64,000 bases of DNA from UBA7662 sp036787895 (GTDB lineage Bacteria; Bacteroidota; Bacteroidia; UBA7662): positions 62,001 to 126,000 of the forward strand of contig DAIQOK010000006.1 in the NCBI GenBank assembly GCA_036787895.1, given 5' to 3'. The notes below the pieces were generated by a model that saw only the letters and a program-made list of their open reading frames with translations, did no database searches and was not told the DNA's origin. Within the stretch, counting starts at the first letter, position 1. The number at the start of each line of letters is the position of its first letter. Made by a program: the position numbers and the translations under genes. Positions 8,022 to 16,482 of this stretch are shown here, piece by piece.

Positions 8022-10211
8022 TTATTTCAGGAAGAGCAGTTCCCGGTATTTCGGGAGCGGCCACAACTCATCATCGATGCGCAATTCCAGCTTGTCGCTG
8101 TGGTAACGTATAGTATCGAAGAACGGTTTAACGGTATCGCAATAGGCGATGGCCATGCTGCGTGCATCTTCCAGTTTGTTGGCTTTACGCCGGGCATCTA
8201 CCATGGCATTGACGCTGGTAATGATGATGCCGATGCGTTCAGCCAATTCTGATGCCAGATCGATTTGGGGTTTGAGAACGGTGGCAGTTATTCCTAAAGC
8301 CTGTTGGCTTTGGATACTACGTGTTAGTCTTTCCTGGTAGGCAACAGCTGCCGGTACAATTTTGGTCAGCGACAAATCGCCAATCAAACGTGACTCTATC
8401 TGAATCTTCTTGGTGTAGGCTTCCAGTTCAATTTCATGGCGGGCTTCCAATTCGCGGTGGGAGTAGATGCCCATCTTCTCAAACAAATCAAAGGCTTTTT
8501 TGGTCACCATGGCATCGAGCGCATGTGGGGTGGTTTTGACGTTGGGCAGTCCGCGTTTTTCGGCTTCTGCTACCCATTCATCGCCATAACCATTGCCTTC
8601 GAAGCGGATTTTTTTGGTTTGTTTGATGTATTTCTGCAAGACGGTTAATACAGCAGTATCGCGGCTGTCACCATCACCAATGAGTTTGTCGATATCTTTT
8701 TTGAATTCAATCAGAGTTTTGGCCATGGCAGTGTTCAGCACGGTCATGGCCTGGGCACAGTTGGCCGATGAACCTACAGCACGCAATTCAAATTTATTGC
8801 CGGTGAAAGCGAAGGGTGAAGTACGGTTGCGGTCGGTATTGTCGAGCAAAATTTCTGGGATGGCCTTGATGCTGTGGCTCATCAGGTTGCGCACTTCGCT
8901 TTCGTTGTGCTCAATTTTACCTTTTTCGATTTCGTCGAGTACGCGGCTCAGCTGGCTGCCCAAAAAGGCCGACATGATAGCCGGCGGTGCTTCGTTGGCA
9001 CCCAAACGGTGGTCGTTGCTGGCCGAGGTGATGGCAGCGCGGATGAGGTCGGCATGGTCGTGAAATGCTTTGATGGTGTTCACAAAGAAAGTCAGGAACA
9101 TGAGGTTGGTCTTAGGCGTTTTGCCCGGCGACAAAAGGTTTTTGCCGGTATTGGTGCTCAACGACCAGTTGTTGTGTTTACCCGAGCCATTCACGCCTGC
9201 AAAAGGCTTCTCGTGTAATAAAACGCGGAGATTGTGGCGTTTGGCGATTTTCTCCATGAGGTCCATGAGGAGCTGGTTGTGGTCGACGGCCAAATTGATC
9301 TCTTCAAAAATTGGCGCACACTCAAACTGGCCCGGAGCCACCTCGTTGTGACGGGTTTTGAGCGGAATGCCCAATTTGAGGGCTTCGTATTCCACATCTA
9401 CCATATAGGCATGCACACGCTCAGGTATTGAACCAAAGTAATGGTCTTCCAACTGCTGACCACGCGCCGGCGCATGGCCAAACAACGAACGACCGGCCAA
9501 AGCCAGGTCCGGACGGGCGTTAAAGAGGGCATTATCTACCAAAAAATATTCCTGCTCGATACCGAGGGTGGGATAAACCTTGGTGATGTTTTTATCGAAG
9601 TACTGGCAAATAGCTACACCCGCTTCTTCAACAGCCGTAATCGATTTTAAAAGCGGTGATTTATAATCGAGCGATTCGCCGGTATAAGAAACGAAAATGG
9701 TAGGGATACATAAAGTATTACCTGCAGGTCCCTGCATGATGAAAGCCGGTGAGCTCGGATCCCAGGCGGTATAACCGCGGGCTTCGAAAGTATTGCGTAT
9801 GCCACCATTCGGGAAACTCGACGCATCGGGCTCCTGTTGCACCAAAGCACCACCTGCAAAAGCCTCTACAGGTTCACCCTGACCGTTCAAAGAAAAGAAA
9901 GCATCGTGTTTTTCGGCCGTTGCACCAGTGAGGGGCTGAAACCAGTGCGTATAATGGGTCGCGCCTTTCGATATGGCCCAGTTTTTCATGCCATTGGCTA
10001 CCTGATCGGCTATGGTGCCTTCAATGCGGCCACCGTGTTCAATGGTTTGCAATAGACTTTTATACACATCCTCGGCCAGGTACTCACGCATGGCTTTCTG
10101 GTTGAAGACATTGGTACCAAAAATCTCACTTATTTTTTGTGAAGGGGCAGTAACCGGTATGGTTGGGCGGTTGCGCTGGGTGTTTAAAGCTTCTTTACGT
10201 ATGGTGCTCAT
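8022..10211 (-). CDS. glnN: Glutamine synthetase type III
   Basis: A 729-residue enzyme, the usual size of GSIII, which makes glutamine from glutamate, ammonia and ATP in the cytoplasm as a large oligomer. The start at 10211 (MSTIRKEALN) is chosen because family members begin this way; the 35 upstream codons are probably leader. Visible family blocks include the nucleotide/glutamate site region GVNGSGKHNNWS and NEVAPGQFE. The C-terminal extension typical of GSIII is present. The gene stands alone, convergent with the lipoproteins. Its leader is AT-rich with a CAAATTTG element close to the -7 consensus. Nitrogen control is likely but no site is proven. Confidence 0.95.
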   Translation of the reverse strand: MSTIRKEALNTQRNRPTIPVTAPSQKISEIFGTNVFNQKAMREYLAEDVYKSLLQTIEHGGRIEGTIADQVANGMKNWAISKGATHYTHWFQPLTGATAEKHDAFFSLNGQGEPVEAFAGGALVQQEPDASSFPNGGIRNTFEARGYTAWDPSSPAFIMQGPAGNTLCIPTIFVSYTGESLDYKSPLLKSITAVEEAGVAICQYFDKNITKVYPTLGIEQEYFLVDNALFNARPDLALAGRSLFGHAPARGQQLEDHYFGSIPERVHAYMVDVEYEALKLGIPLKTRHNEVAPGQFECAPIFEEINLAVDHNQLLMDLMEKIAKRHNLRVLLHEKPFAGVNGSGKHNNWSLSTNTGKNLLSPGKTPKTNLMFLTFFVNTIKAFHDHADLIRAAITSASNDHRLGANEAPPAIMSAFLGSQLSRVLDEIEKGKIEHNESEVRNLMSHSIKAIPEILLDNTDRNRTSPFAFTGNKFELRAVGSSANCAQAMTVLNTAMAKTLIEFKKDIDKLIGDGDSRDTAVLTVLQKYIKQTKKIRFEGNGYGDEWVAEAEKRGLPNVKTTPHALDAMVTKKAFDLFEKMGIYSHRELEARHEIELEAYTKKIQIESRLIGDLSLTKIVPAAVAYQERLTRSIQSQQALGITATVLKPQIDLASELAERIGIIITSVNAMVDARRKANKLEDARSMAIAYCDTVKPFFDTIRYHSDKLELRIDDELWPLPKYRELLFLK

Positions 10212-10566
10212 GCAGGAAATTTTTAAAACTGATGCAAATTTGAGCATTAAATTTCGTTTGAATTGCATGTTTTTAGAAAATCTTCTCTCAATTCGTCGAA
10301 AAGTGCGTGATTTCAACCATGATTTCTCTCAAAAATCATATAACATTTATATTAATATGATTTTAGTGTAAATGCTATTCAGGTTTTGCCACCGTTTGAT
10401 ATGTTCATGGCAAGAATAGCAAGTTGGGTTGCTCTACGCCAAGACGTGGCTTAAGGTTTATTTGAACCTTATTCAGTTTTAGTAACTCAAGTGAACTTTA
10501 ACCTGGCTATTGGGATAACTTTTGTTTGGCCGTATGGGTAACTCTCCTCGAATCCCAAATTCTAGC

Positions 10567-10607
10567 TTCAAAATCACACGATAGCGGGACACTGCCCATG
10601 CGGGATT
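10567..10607 (-). repeat. Dispersed 41-nt repeat, copy related to 25331-25371
   Basis: The reverse complement matches 25331-25371 at 35 of 41 positions by eye, in the opposite orientation. The shared core is AATCCCGCAT, then TCCCGCTATCG and a TTTTGAA end. It lies between genes in both places. Confidence 0.6.
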
Positions 10608-10779
10608 ATAAATTGTGTTAAGCGAAAATGACAGCTTCTTCACGGTTTAGTAGCCCTTCATTAGCACATCAGCACATAAAAGTGAGCGAAGCGAAACGCC
10701 ACATGAGCACATGAGCAGCCATCCAAAGCCCAGATAGCTACTAAATACATTTGTCCTTACTTATTCGTTTTGAAACGGT

Positions 10780-10787
10780 TATTTTTG
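10780..10787 (+). promoter_or_regulatory. TATTTTTG -7 box
   Basis: TATTTTTG fits TAnnTTTG, 13 bases before the ATG at 10801. No TTG sits at a standard -33 distance, so the call is moderate. Confidence 0.4.
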
Positions 10788-10800
10788 CGCTTCTTCTCCC

Positions 10801-11256
10801 ATGAAAAAACTCCTCCTTCTTTTTATACTGCTCTTCGGGCTTGGTCTGACGAGCGAAGCCCAACGTATTAAGCAGAAAAAAGTGCCTTTAGAACTACTCA
10901 AGGCCTTTCGTGACCAATACCCTGCAGCGGCCGATGTAGAATGGCGGAAAAGTCGGGTTGGTTTTGTGGCCAAATACGAATTCCTGGGTAAAAAGCAGGA
11001 AAGCAATTACAATAAGGAGTTTCAATGGGTGAATACCCTGGCCGAAATGAGTACTGCTGAATTGTCGTACGTTACCACCAGCTTTCTCAAAGAGCGTTTC
11101 CCGAATTGCAGCATAGCCGACATCAGTCTGTACGATACACCAAGTGTAAAAGAACACCGCCTCCGCATATTGTGCGATAAGTTGTACTCTAATCTGGTGT
11201 TCGACGACAAGGGCAACCTCCTTCGTGAAGAAATTCAAAACCCCACCTCTAAATAA
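10801..11256 (+). CDS. PepSY-like secreted protein
   Basis: A 151-residue exported protein. The signal peptide MKKLLLLFILLFGLGLTSEA precedes a mature part with AFRDQYPAAADVEWRK and later KERFPNCSIADISLYD, the pattern of Bacteroidota PepSY-like (PF11396) proteins with two BLIP-like repeats. These are periplasmic or surface proteins of unknown role. The purL GTG begins six bases after its stop, so it shares a transcript with purL and the serine hydrolase. The link to purine synthesis is probably positional only. Confidence 0.75.
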   Translation: MKKLLLLFILLFGLGLTSEAQRIKQKKVPLELLKAFRDQYPAAADVEWRKSRVGFVAKYEFLGKKQESNYNKEFQWVNTLAEMSTAELSYVTTSFLKERFPNCSIADISLYDTPSVKEHRLRILCDKLYSNLVFDDKGNLLREEIQNPTSK

Positions 11257-11262
11257 AATACT

Positions 11263-13482
11263 GTGGAAGCGCAATTGACCGATGTAGCCACCGCCGAAAA
11301 ATTGGGTTTACTGCCCGAAGAATTCGAGAAAATTTGTTCTGTTTTGGGCCGCATTCCCAATTTCAACGAACTCAGTATTTATTCCGTGATGTGGAGCGAG
11401 CATTGCTCGTATAAAAACAGCATCGTGTGGCTGAAAACCTTACCGAAAGAAGGCGAACGTATGTTGGCCAAAGCCGGTGAAGAAAATGCCGGATTAGTAG
11501 ACATCGGCGACGGCATTGCCTGCGCTTTCAAAATCGAATCACACAATCACCCTTCAGCCATCGAACCCTATCAGGGTGCTGCTACAGGTGTTGGCGGTAT
11601 CAACCGCGACATATTTACCATGGGTGCCCGACCCATTGCCCAGCTCAATTCACTCCGTTTTGGCAAACTCGCCGACGAAAAAACGAAGTGGATCATGCGT
11701 GGTGTGGTTAAGGGTATTGGTGACTACGGCAATGCTTTTGGCGTGCCAACCGTGGGCGGCGAAGTATTTTTCGACGACTGCTTTACTGTTAATCCGCTGG
11801 TGAATGCCATGTCGGTGGGTATAGTAGAAGGTGGCAAAACGGTGAAGGCCATTTCTTATGGTCCCGGCAACCCGGTATTCATCGTCGGTTCGCATACCGG
11901 CAAAGACGGCATACACGGTGCAGCCTTTGCATCTAAAGACATCACCGAAGATTCGGCCAAAGACCTGCCATCAGTTCAGGTAGGTGACCCTTTCCAGGAA
12001 AAATTATTACTCGAAGCCACACTCGAAGCCATACAAACCGATGCCATCATTGGTATGCAGGATATGGGTGCGGCGGGTATCATCTGTTCGACTTCAGAGA
12101 TGTCGGCGAAAGGTGAGGCTGGTATGGTGATTTGGTTGGATAAAGTGCCTACTCGCCAGGAGAATATGAAACCCTGGGAGATTTTGCTTTCCGAGTCGCA
12201 GGAGCGTATGCTTATCGTGGCCGAAAAAGGAAAAGAACAGGCCATACTCGACGTTTTCGAGAAGTGGGACCTCAACTGCGTCCAAATTGGTGAGGTAGTG
12301 GAAGGCGAACGCCTCAAATTTTATATGCACGATGAGCTCGTGGCCGATGTGCCTGCTGAAAGTCTGGTATTGGGCGGAGGCGCTCCTATTTATCATCGCG
12401 AATACAGCGAGCCGGCCTACATCAAACAAATACAAGCCTACGACAACAACGCCATACCCGAACCGGCCGATTTATTGCCCGTAATGCATCATTTGGCCAG
12501 CCATCCTAACCTGGCTTCCAAAAAGTGGGTTTATCAGCAATACGATTCTATGGTAGGAACGGTGAATATGAGCACCAATCTGCCGTCCGATGCATCCATC
12601 GTAGATGTTCGTGGTACAAACAAAGCCCTGGCATTGACAGTCGATTGTAACTCCCGTTATATCTATGCCGACCCACGCAAAGGCACCGCCATTGCCGTAG
12701 CCGAAGCAGCCCGTAACATCGTTTGTTCGGGCGGCGAACCGGTAGCCATTACCAATTGCCTGAATTTCGGTAATCCTTATAATCCGGAGGTTTACTGGCA
12801 GTTTGTCGGTGCCATTCAGGGCATGGGCGACGCCTGTACCGCCTTTGGAACACCGGTAACAGGCGGTAATGTGAGTTTTTATAACCAGTCGTCTTACGAA
12901 GGACCTGTATTCCCCTCTCCCGTCATTGGTATGGTGGGGGTATTGGATGATAAAAGTCAGCAAACCACCTTGTTTTTTAAACGTCCGGGTGATTTGATTT
13001 ACGTACTCGGTGCCATGAGCAACGATATGGGCAGCTCGCAGTACAGCTACAGCTACCACGGCATCAAACATTCGACTTGTCCGGAGTTTACGCTTGAAGC
13101 AGAATTGCAGCTGCATGAAACCCTGAAGCGGATACGCAGCAAACAAATCGCCGAATCCATGCACGACATCTCCGACGGTGGTTTGTACATCAACCTCATC
13201 GAATCGGGCTTTTTCAATAAACTCGGCTTCAATATCACCACAGATCCAAATTTGCGGAAAGACGCCTTTTTATTCGGCGAAGCGCAAAGTCGGGCGGTAG
13301 TAACCATCGACCCGCACGAACAGCCCATACTCGAACGTATACTGCAAGCTATGGAGCTGCCTTACCGTTTATTGGGCGAAGTGACTACCGGTGAAATCAC
13401 CATCGACGGCAAAAATTACGGCGATATCAACGGTATAGCCGACCTCTACGACAACGCCCTCGGGAACATACTGAATAAGTGA
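11263..13482 (+). CDS. purL: Phosphoribosylformylglycinamidine synthase subunit PurL
   Basis: A 739-residue enzyme of purine synthesis. With PurQ and PurS it converts FGAR, glutamine and ATP to FGAM in the cytoplasm. The length fits the small (three-subunit) PurL rather than the 1200-residue fused form. Family blocks include MWSEHCSYKNS near the start, IKSHNHPS-type text (KIESHNHPS), a PTVGGEVFF region and VTGGNVSFYN in the second half. The start is GTG at 11263. purQ and purS are not in the window. The stop overlaps the next gene's GTG. Confidence 0.95.
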   Translation: MEAQLTDVATAEKLGLLPEEFEKICSVLGRIPNFNELSIYSVMWSEHCSYKNSIVWLKTLPKEGERMLAKAGEENAGLVDIGDGIACAFKIESHNHPSAIEPYQGAATGVGGINRDIFTMGARPIAQLNSLRFGKLADEKTKWIMRGVVKGIGDYGNAFGVPTVGGEVFFDDCFTVNPLVNAMSVGIVEGGKTVKAISYGPGNPVFIVGSHTGKDGIHGAAFASKDITEDSAKDLPSVQVGDPFQEKLLLEATLEAIQTDAIIGMQDMGAAGIICSTSEMSAKGEAGMVIWLDKVPTRQENMKPWEILLSESQERMLIVAEKGKEQAILDVFEKWDLNCVQIGEVVEGERLKFYMHDELVADVPAESLVLGGGAPIYHREYSEPAYIKQIQAYDNNAIPEPADLLPVMHHLASHPNLASKKWVYQQYDSMVGTVNMSTNLPSDASIVDVRGTNKALALTVDCNSRYIYADPRKGTAIAVAEAARNIVCSGGEPVAITNCLNFGNPYNPEVYWQFVGAIQGMGDACTAFGTPVTGGNVSFYNQSSYEGPVFPSPVIGMVGVLDDKSQQTTLFFKRPGDLIYVLGAMSNDMGSSQYSYSYHGIKHSTCPEFTLEAELQLHETLKRIRSKQIAESMHDISDGGLYINLIESGFFNKLGFNITTDPNLRKDAFLFGEAQSRAVVTIDPHEQPILERILQAMELPYRLLGEVTTGEITIDGKNYGDINGIADLYDNALGNILNK

Positions 13483-14651
13483 GGCGGAGAAGGCAACTTC
13501 TTCCCCTGCTATTGATAGGACTACTCGCCTGCCAACCTACCCCTTCGGAGGAGTCGGGCAGCGTACGCGCCGGCAAACCCCGATTTTTGAACGATGCTGC
13601 CACCATGGCCCGCAAAAGCGGAGCTATCGACTCGCTGGTGCGGCTTAAGGCGGTTAGAAACGGCTTTAATGGCGTGGTATTGGTCGCTCACCGGGGTACA
13701 GTGCTCTACAACCAGGCATTCGGCATCGAAGGCCGGCGGTCTAAAGATTCGTTGACTACTTCTTCCGTTTTTGAGCTGGCATCGGTCTCTAAACAGTTTA
13801 CGGCTGTGGCCGTGCTGCAGTTGTACGAACAGGGCAAACTCGATATCGATACCGAGCTCCAACATTGGTGGCCCGATTTCCCACATCCCGGCATTACGCC
13901 TCGTTTGTTGCTGAGTCACCGCAGCGGTTTGTCGAATTATATGTACGATCTGGATGCGCTTTACCGCGATCGCAACACCTATATCGACAATCAAAAGGTG
14001 CTCGAAGAGATCATTCGTAATAGATTCCAGCCTTTTTTCCCACCCGACCGCCGTTACGATTACAGCAATACCGGTTATGTGTTGCTGGCTTGTTTGGTGG
14101 AAGAAGTAAGCGGTATACGTTTCCAGAAGTATATGGAAAAATATGTTTTTGAGCCAGCTGGCATGAAAAACAGCTTTGTATTCGACCCAAAATCGCCCAA
14201 AAAACTCGACAAAACCCTACAAGGCCATTCCGGTTATTTTAACCCCATCACCAAAAACTATTACTTCAACGGTGTAGCCGGCGACAAAGGTGTTTACAGC
14301 ACTTCCGAAGATTTATACCGCTGGGAGCAGGCCTTGTTTTACAATACGCTGCTGAAGCCAGAAACTATGGCGCTGGCGCTACAAGCCCACAATCCCGACA
14401 AAAAACGGGGTGCCAACTACGGTTTTGGCTGGCGGATGTACGACCACCCTGCCGGTTTTCAGCTCAATTTTCATATGGGCTGGTGGCGTGGGTTTAAGTC
14501 GATGCTCATCCACCTGCCCCACGACGAAAGCTGCATCATTGTGCTCAGCAACAAAACCAGCGGTGCCTACAGCCTCCGCAGGGATGAGTTGTTGCATATT
14601 TTGTATGGAGAAGAGGGTGGAGAGTTGTTGGATGAGGCGGCGGATGAGTAG
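13479..14651 (+). CDS. Serine hydrolase, class C beta-lactamase-like lipoprotein
   Basis: A 390-residue serine hydrolase of the AmpC/EstB/penicillin-binding-protein family. GTG at 13479 overlaps the purL stop. A short signal with lipobox LLAC suggests a lipoprotein. Catalytic marks are complete: S102-V-S-K105 (SxxK), Y195-S-N197 (YxN) and H332-M-G334 (HxG, in place of KTG). The substrate could be a peptide, D-amino-acid compound or ester; beta-lactam resistance should not be assumed. The last 60 or so codons are duplicated 680 bases downstream (15331-15523), on the other side of a toxin-antitoxin pair. Confidence 0.88.
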   Translation: MRRRRQLLPLLLIGLLACQPTPSEESGSVRAGKPRFLNDAATMARKSGAIDSLVRLKAVRNGFNGVVLVAHRGTVLYNQAFGIEGRRSKDSLTTSSVFELASVSKQFTAVAVLQLYEQGKLDIDTELQHWWPDFPHPGITPRLLLSHRSGLSNYMYDLDALYRDRNTYIDNQKVLEEIIRNRFQPFFPPDRRYDYSNTGYVLLACLVEEVSGIRFQKYMEKYVFEPAGMKNSFVFDPKSPKKLDKTLQGHSGYFNPITKNYYFNGVAGDKGVYSTSEDLYRWEQALFYNTLLKPETMALALQAHNPDKKRGANYGFGWRMYDHPAGFQLNFHMGWWRGFKSMLIHLPHDESCIIVLSNKTSGAYSLRRDELLHILYGEEGGELLDEAADE

Positions 14652-14669
14652 TGATTTTATAAAGGAAGT

Positions 14670-15023
14670 CTACTTTGTTTGCAGGCTAATTTCCAAACAA
14701 CCGACATGGGAGTAAATAGGGTCGGTTAGGAAAGATCTAATGATGCCTGCATGGTTTTGCAGGACAGCAATCAAATTTTTGGATGTGGTATTGCCAATTC
14801 TTAGCCAAATCACCTTGGGGGGATGGCCGTATAACGTAACAAGGTCATAGAAGTCGGCATCGAATGTAACTATAGCGTAATGCGATAGCTTCGCAAAGTC
14901 CCATATTTCCCGATCACTTTTATTTTCAAGTTTTAAGTTTCTTAGCTGTTCACAATCCGGAAAAAGTGGACTGAGCTGTTGCGCAACCTTAAAGGAAATG
15001 TTTTGGTCAAAAAGAAGTTTCAC
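14670..15023 (-). CDS. DUF5615 PIN-like toxin
   Basis: A 117-residue protein beginning MKLLFDQNISFKVAQQL, with the family marks LLFDQN, DREIWDFA and IVTFDADFYD. DUF5615 has a PIN-like RNase fold; the conserved acidic residues in FDQN and TFDADF are the expected metal ligands. By analogy with VapC it would cleave RNA when free of its antitoxin. It overlaps the DUF433 gene by four bases (ATGA), the standard order for this pair. Toxicity is inferred from family and context. Confidence 0.85.
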   Translation of the reverse strand: MKLLFDQNISFKVAQQLSPLFPDCEQLRNLKLENKSDREIWDFAKLSHYAIVTFDADFYDLVTLYGHPPKVIWLRIGNTTSKNLIAVLQNHAGIIRSFLTDPIYSHVGCLEISLQTK

Positions 15024-15244
15024 GAAGCAATCAGAATTTTATGCTCTCTATCGGCAGCATAAGCAAGGGCAGCCTGAAGGTCGTCTGCAGTCAATTCTGG
15101 AAAGTCATTCATGATATCTTGCGCTGTCATGCCTGAGGCAAACCAGCCAAGAATATCGTAAACACTGATTCTCATGCCCCGTATGGTTGGTCGGCCAAAC
15201 CTGGTTTCCGGATCAATCGTTATTCTTTCTGAATAATGTTTCAT
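15020..15244 (-). CDS. DUF433 antitoxin
   Basis: A 74-residue protein, MKHYSERITIDPETRFGRPT with RGMRISVYDIL and a C-terminal helix-turn-helix-like AADDLQAALAYAA-type region (here TADDLQAALAYAAD). DUF433 proteins are the usual partner of DUF5615 toxins and probably both neutralise the toxin and bind the operon promoter. It lies just upstream of the toxin with a 4-base overlap. Confidence 0.87.
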   Translation of the reverse strand: MKHYSERITIDPETRFGRPTIRGMRISVYDILGWFASGMTAQDIMNDFPELTADDLQAALAYAADREHKILIAS

Positions 15245-15330
15245 AGGACTAAAATAGTCAAAAGGATTCAGTTTGGATTACCAGGACTTAGGATATCATA
15301 ACAACACTGCTCCGCTGTTTTAGTTTAATG

Positions 15331-15523
15331 CCACCCTGCCGGTTTCTGGGGCTGGTGGCGTGGGTTGAAGTCGATACTCATCCACCTGCCCCACGACGAA
15401 AGCTGCATCATCGTGCTCAGCAACAAAACCAGCGGCGCCTACAGCCTCCGCCGGGATGAGTTGTTGCATATTTTATATGGTGGAGATGGGGAGATAGCTT
15501 TGGATGAGTTAGGGGAGGAATAA
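15331..15523 (+). pseudogene. Displaced 3' end of a serine hydrolase gene
   Basis: This segment closely repeats 14444-14651, the end of the intact serine hydrolase. It encodes GWWRGLKSILIHLPHDES and continues in frame to LDELGEE and a TAA at 15521-15523. The part with the HxG motif (FHMG) is missing: about 20 bases after GCCGGTTTT are deleted. There is no start or catalytic core. The two copies differ at scattered third positions and at the last codons, so the duplication is not recent or one end came from a related donor. Confidence 0.8.
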
Positions 15524-15524
15524 T

Positions 15525-15614
15525 GAGCTATACTTTCTTGATTGACTTATTATACCAACCAAGAAAGTATAGCTCTAACTATTATGTATACTTCTTTACT
15601 TGAAGTAAAGAAGT
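15525..15614. repeat. Two adjacent perfect inverted repeats
   Basis: First, GAGCTATACTTTCTTG at 15525-15540 pairs perfectly with 15560-15575 across a 19-base loop. Second, ACTTCTTTACTT at 15590-15601 pairs perfectly with 15603-15614 around a single base. Neither has a clear T tract, so a simple terminator is unlikely. They begin two bases after the displaced hydrolase end. They could be a small mobile-element remnant or a protein-binding site. Confidence 0.7.
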
Positions 15615-15621
15615 CAAATTA

Positions 15622-16182
15622 TCAGTCAGAATACCTTCCTAACGTTCTGAAATGAAAATTTCCACTTACAATTTTGGTTGGTGGTTGAGGGTCGGCACTC
15701 CAGGCTCCACCAGTATATACGCCTTTGAATCTATAATAGCCCTTGATGTTAAAATATCCAGGCTCATTTGCAAATGTTTCAAAGTGGATGTAGGAAAAAC
15801 TGTCATTTTCTGATACTGTTATTTCATGAGTTCCTCTAAAAATTTCATTGATCAGAATTGTTTGTAACCCAGTCGGAAGGTAAGCACAATTAGTATCCCG
15901 AACCATTGGAATATTCACACCGATAAGATTTTCAGGCAAATTACAGTGTCCGATACGAAGGCTGCCCCTTAAAGAATCATTGATCACATATTGACCTGAA
16001 AAGTTGACCATTTTGTTCTCCTTGTTAATAATATAGCCAATTTTTTCTAGCTCAACATTGTAACCCTCAAACTCCGCAGTCATAAAGTCTTTGTGGAGAA
16101 GCTGTTTTTTCTCCTTTTTACAAGCTGACCCCAAGATTGCCGCTAGGAGCAATATGACAATAATGAATTTGCCGTATTTCAT
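15622..16182 (-). CDS. Hypothetical lipoprotein
   Basis: A 186-residue protein with a signal peptide ending LLAAILGSACKK (lipobox GSAC). The mature part is beta-rich with no motif I recognise: a run of strands, two isolated Cys (GHC and TNC) and a C-terminal FHFRTLGRY. Base composition is more AT-rich than the genes on either side of the islet. It sits alone between the inverted repeats and the Fic gene. Function unknown. Confidence 0.65.
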   Translation of the reverse strand: MKYGKFIIVILLLAAILGSACKKEKKQLLHKDFMTAEFEGYNVELEKIGYIINKENKMVNFSGQYVINDSLRGSLRIGHCNLPENLIGVNIPMVRDTNCAYLPTGLQTILINEIFRGTHEITVSENDSFSYIHFETFANEPGYFNIKGYYRFKGVYTGGAWSADPQPPTKIVSGNFHFRTLGRYSD

Positions 16183-16482
16183 TGTTTGATAAAATTAAGT
16201 GCTTCGGAGAAGTTGGTGCCAACCCAAACTAGTTGAAATATACTCAAAAACATTATACACAACTACAGTTCGGTATTATGATTCTGTTAGTTCCGCAACA
16301 GAATGGAAAAATTTAATGATTTTGGCAGATGAGTTGGGTGTCGTACAGGCGGGAAGACCAGGAAGGATTTGGATTAACTCACCAAGTTTGTTAATTGTAG
16401 CTCAATTGGTAGTATAATACGGCTCAATTTTAATATATTTTGAGCTGCATCACTTATATTAGTGAGCCGTAAAGGAGATAAA
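16183..16482. other. Intergenic leader of the Fic gene with inverted repeat
   Basis: Three hundred bases. A 72-codon frame (16199-16417, GTG start) is present but has no signal or family match and is probably chance. Just before the Fic gene, ACGGCTCA (16419-16426) and TGAGCCGT (16463-16470) form a perfect 8-bp inverted repeat; inside it GCTCAA and TTGAGC form a smaller one. AAAGGAG at 16471-16477 is a strong ribosome site five bases before the ATG. The repeat could be an autoregulatory operator or an RNA stem hiding that site. Confidence 0.55.

Larger units (their letters stand above)
10212..10800. other. Intergenic region, 589 bp, no gene seen
   Basis: This stretch holds the AT-rich leader of glutamine synthetase (10212-10375) and then about 400 bases with no convincing reading frame. 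It contains a 41-nt dispersed repeat (10567-10607). A patch at 10665-10725 repeats AGCACAT and CACATGAGCA; it is not spaced like a CRISPR. The right end has the promoter of the PepSY-like gene. Confidence 0.6.

Noticed and set aside
10665..10725. AGCACAT/CACATGAGCA repeats as a possible CRISPR
   Set aside because: Units are too short and unevenly spaced, and no cas gene is near.
12472..13164. 230-codon frame on the reverse strand inside purL
   Set aside because: It lies fully antisense to a clear purL and has no family features; a shadow of codon bias.
13479..14651. Beta-lactamase resistance gene
   Set aside because: The fold and motifs fit many esterases and peptidases; HxG instead of KTG and lipoprotein form do not single out beta-lactam use.
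16199..16417. 72-codon frame with GTG start in the Fic leader
   Set aside because: No signal peptide or family text, AT-rich leader, weak start. Kept only as a note in the intergenic entry.
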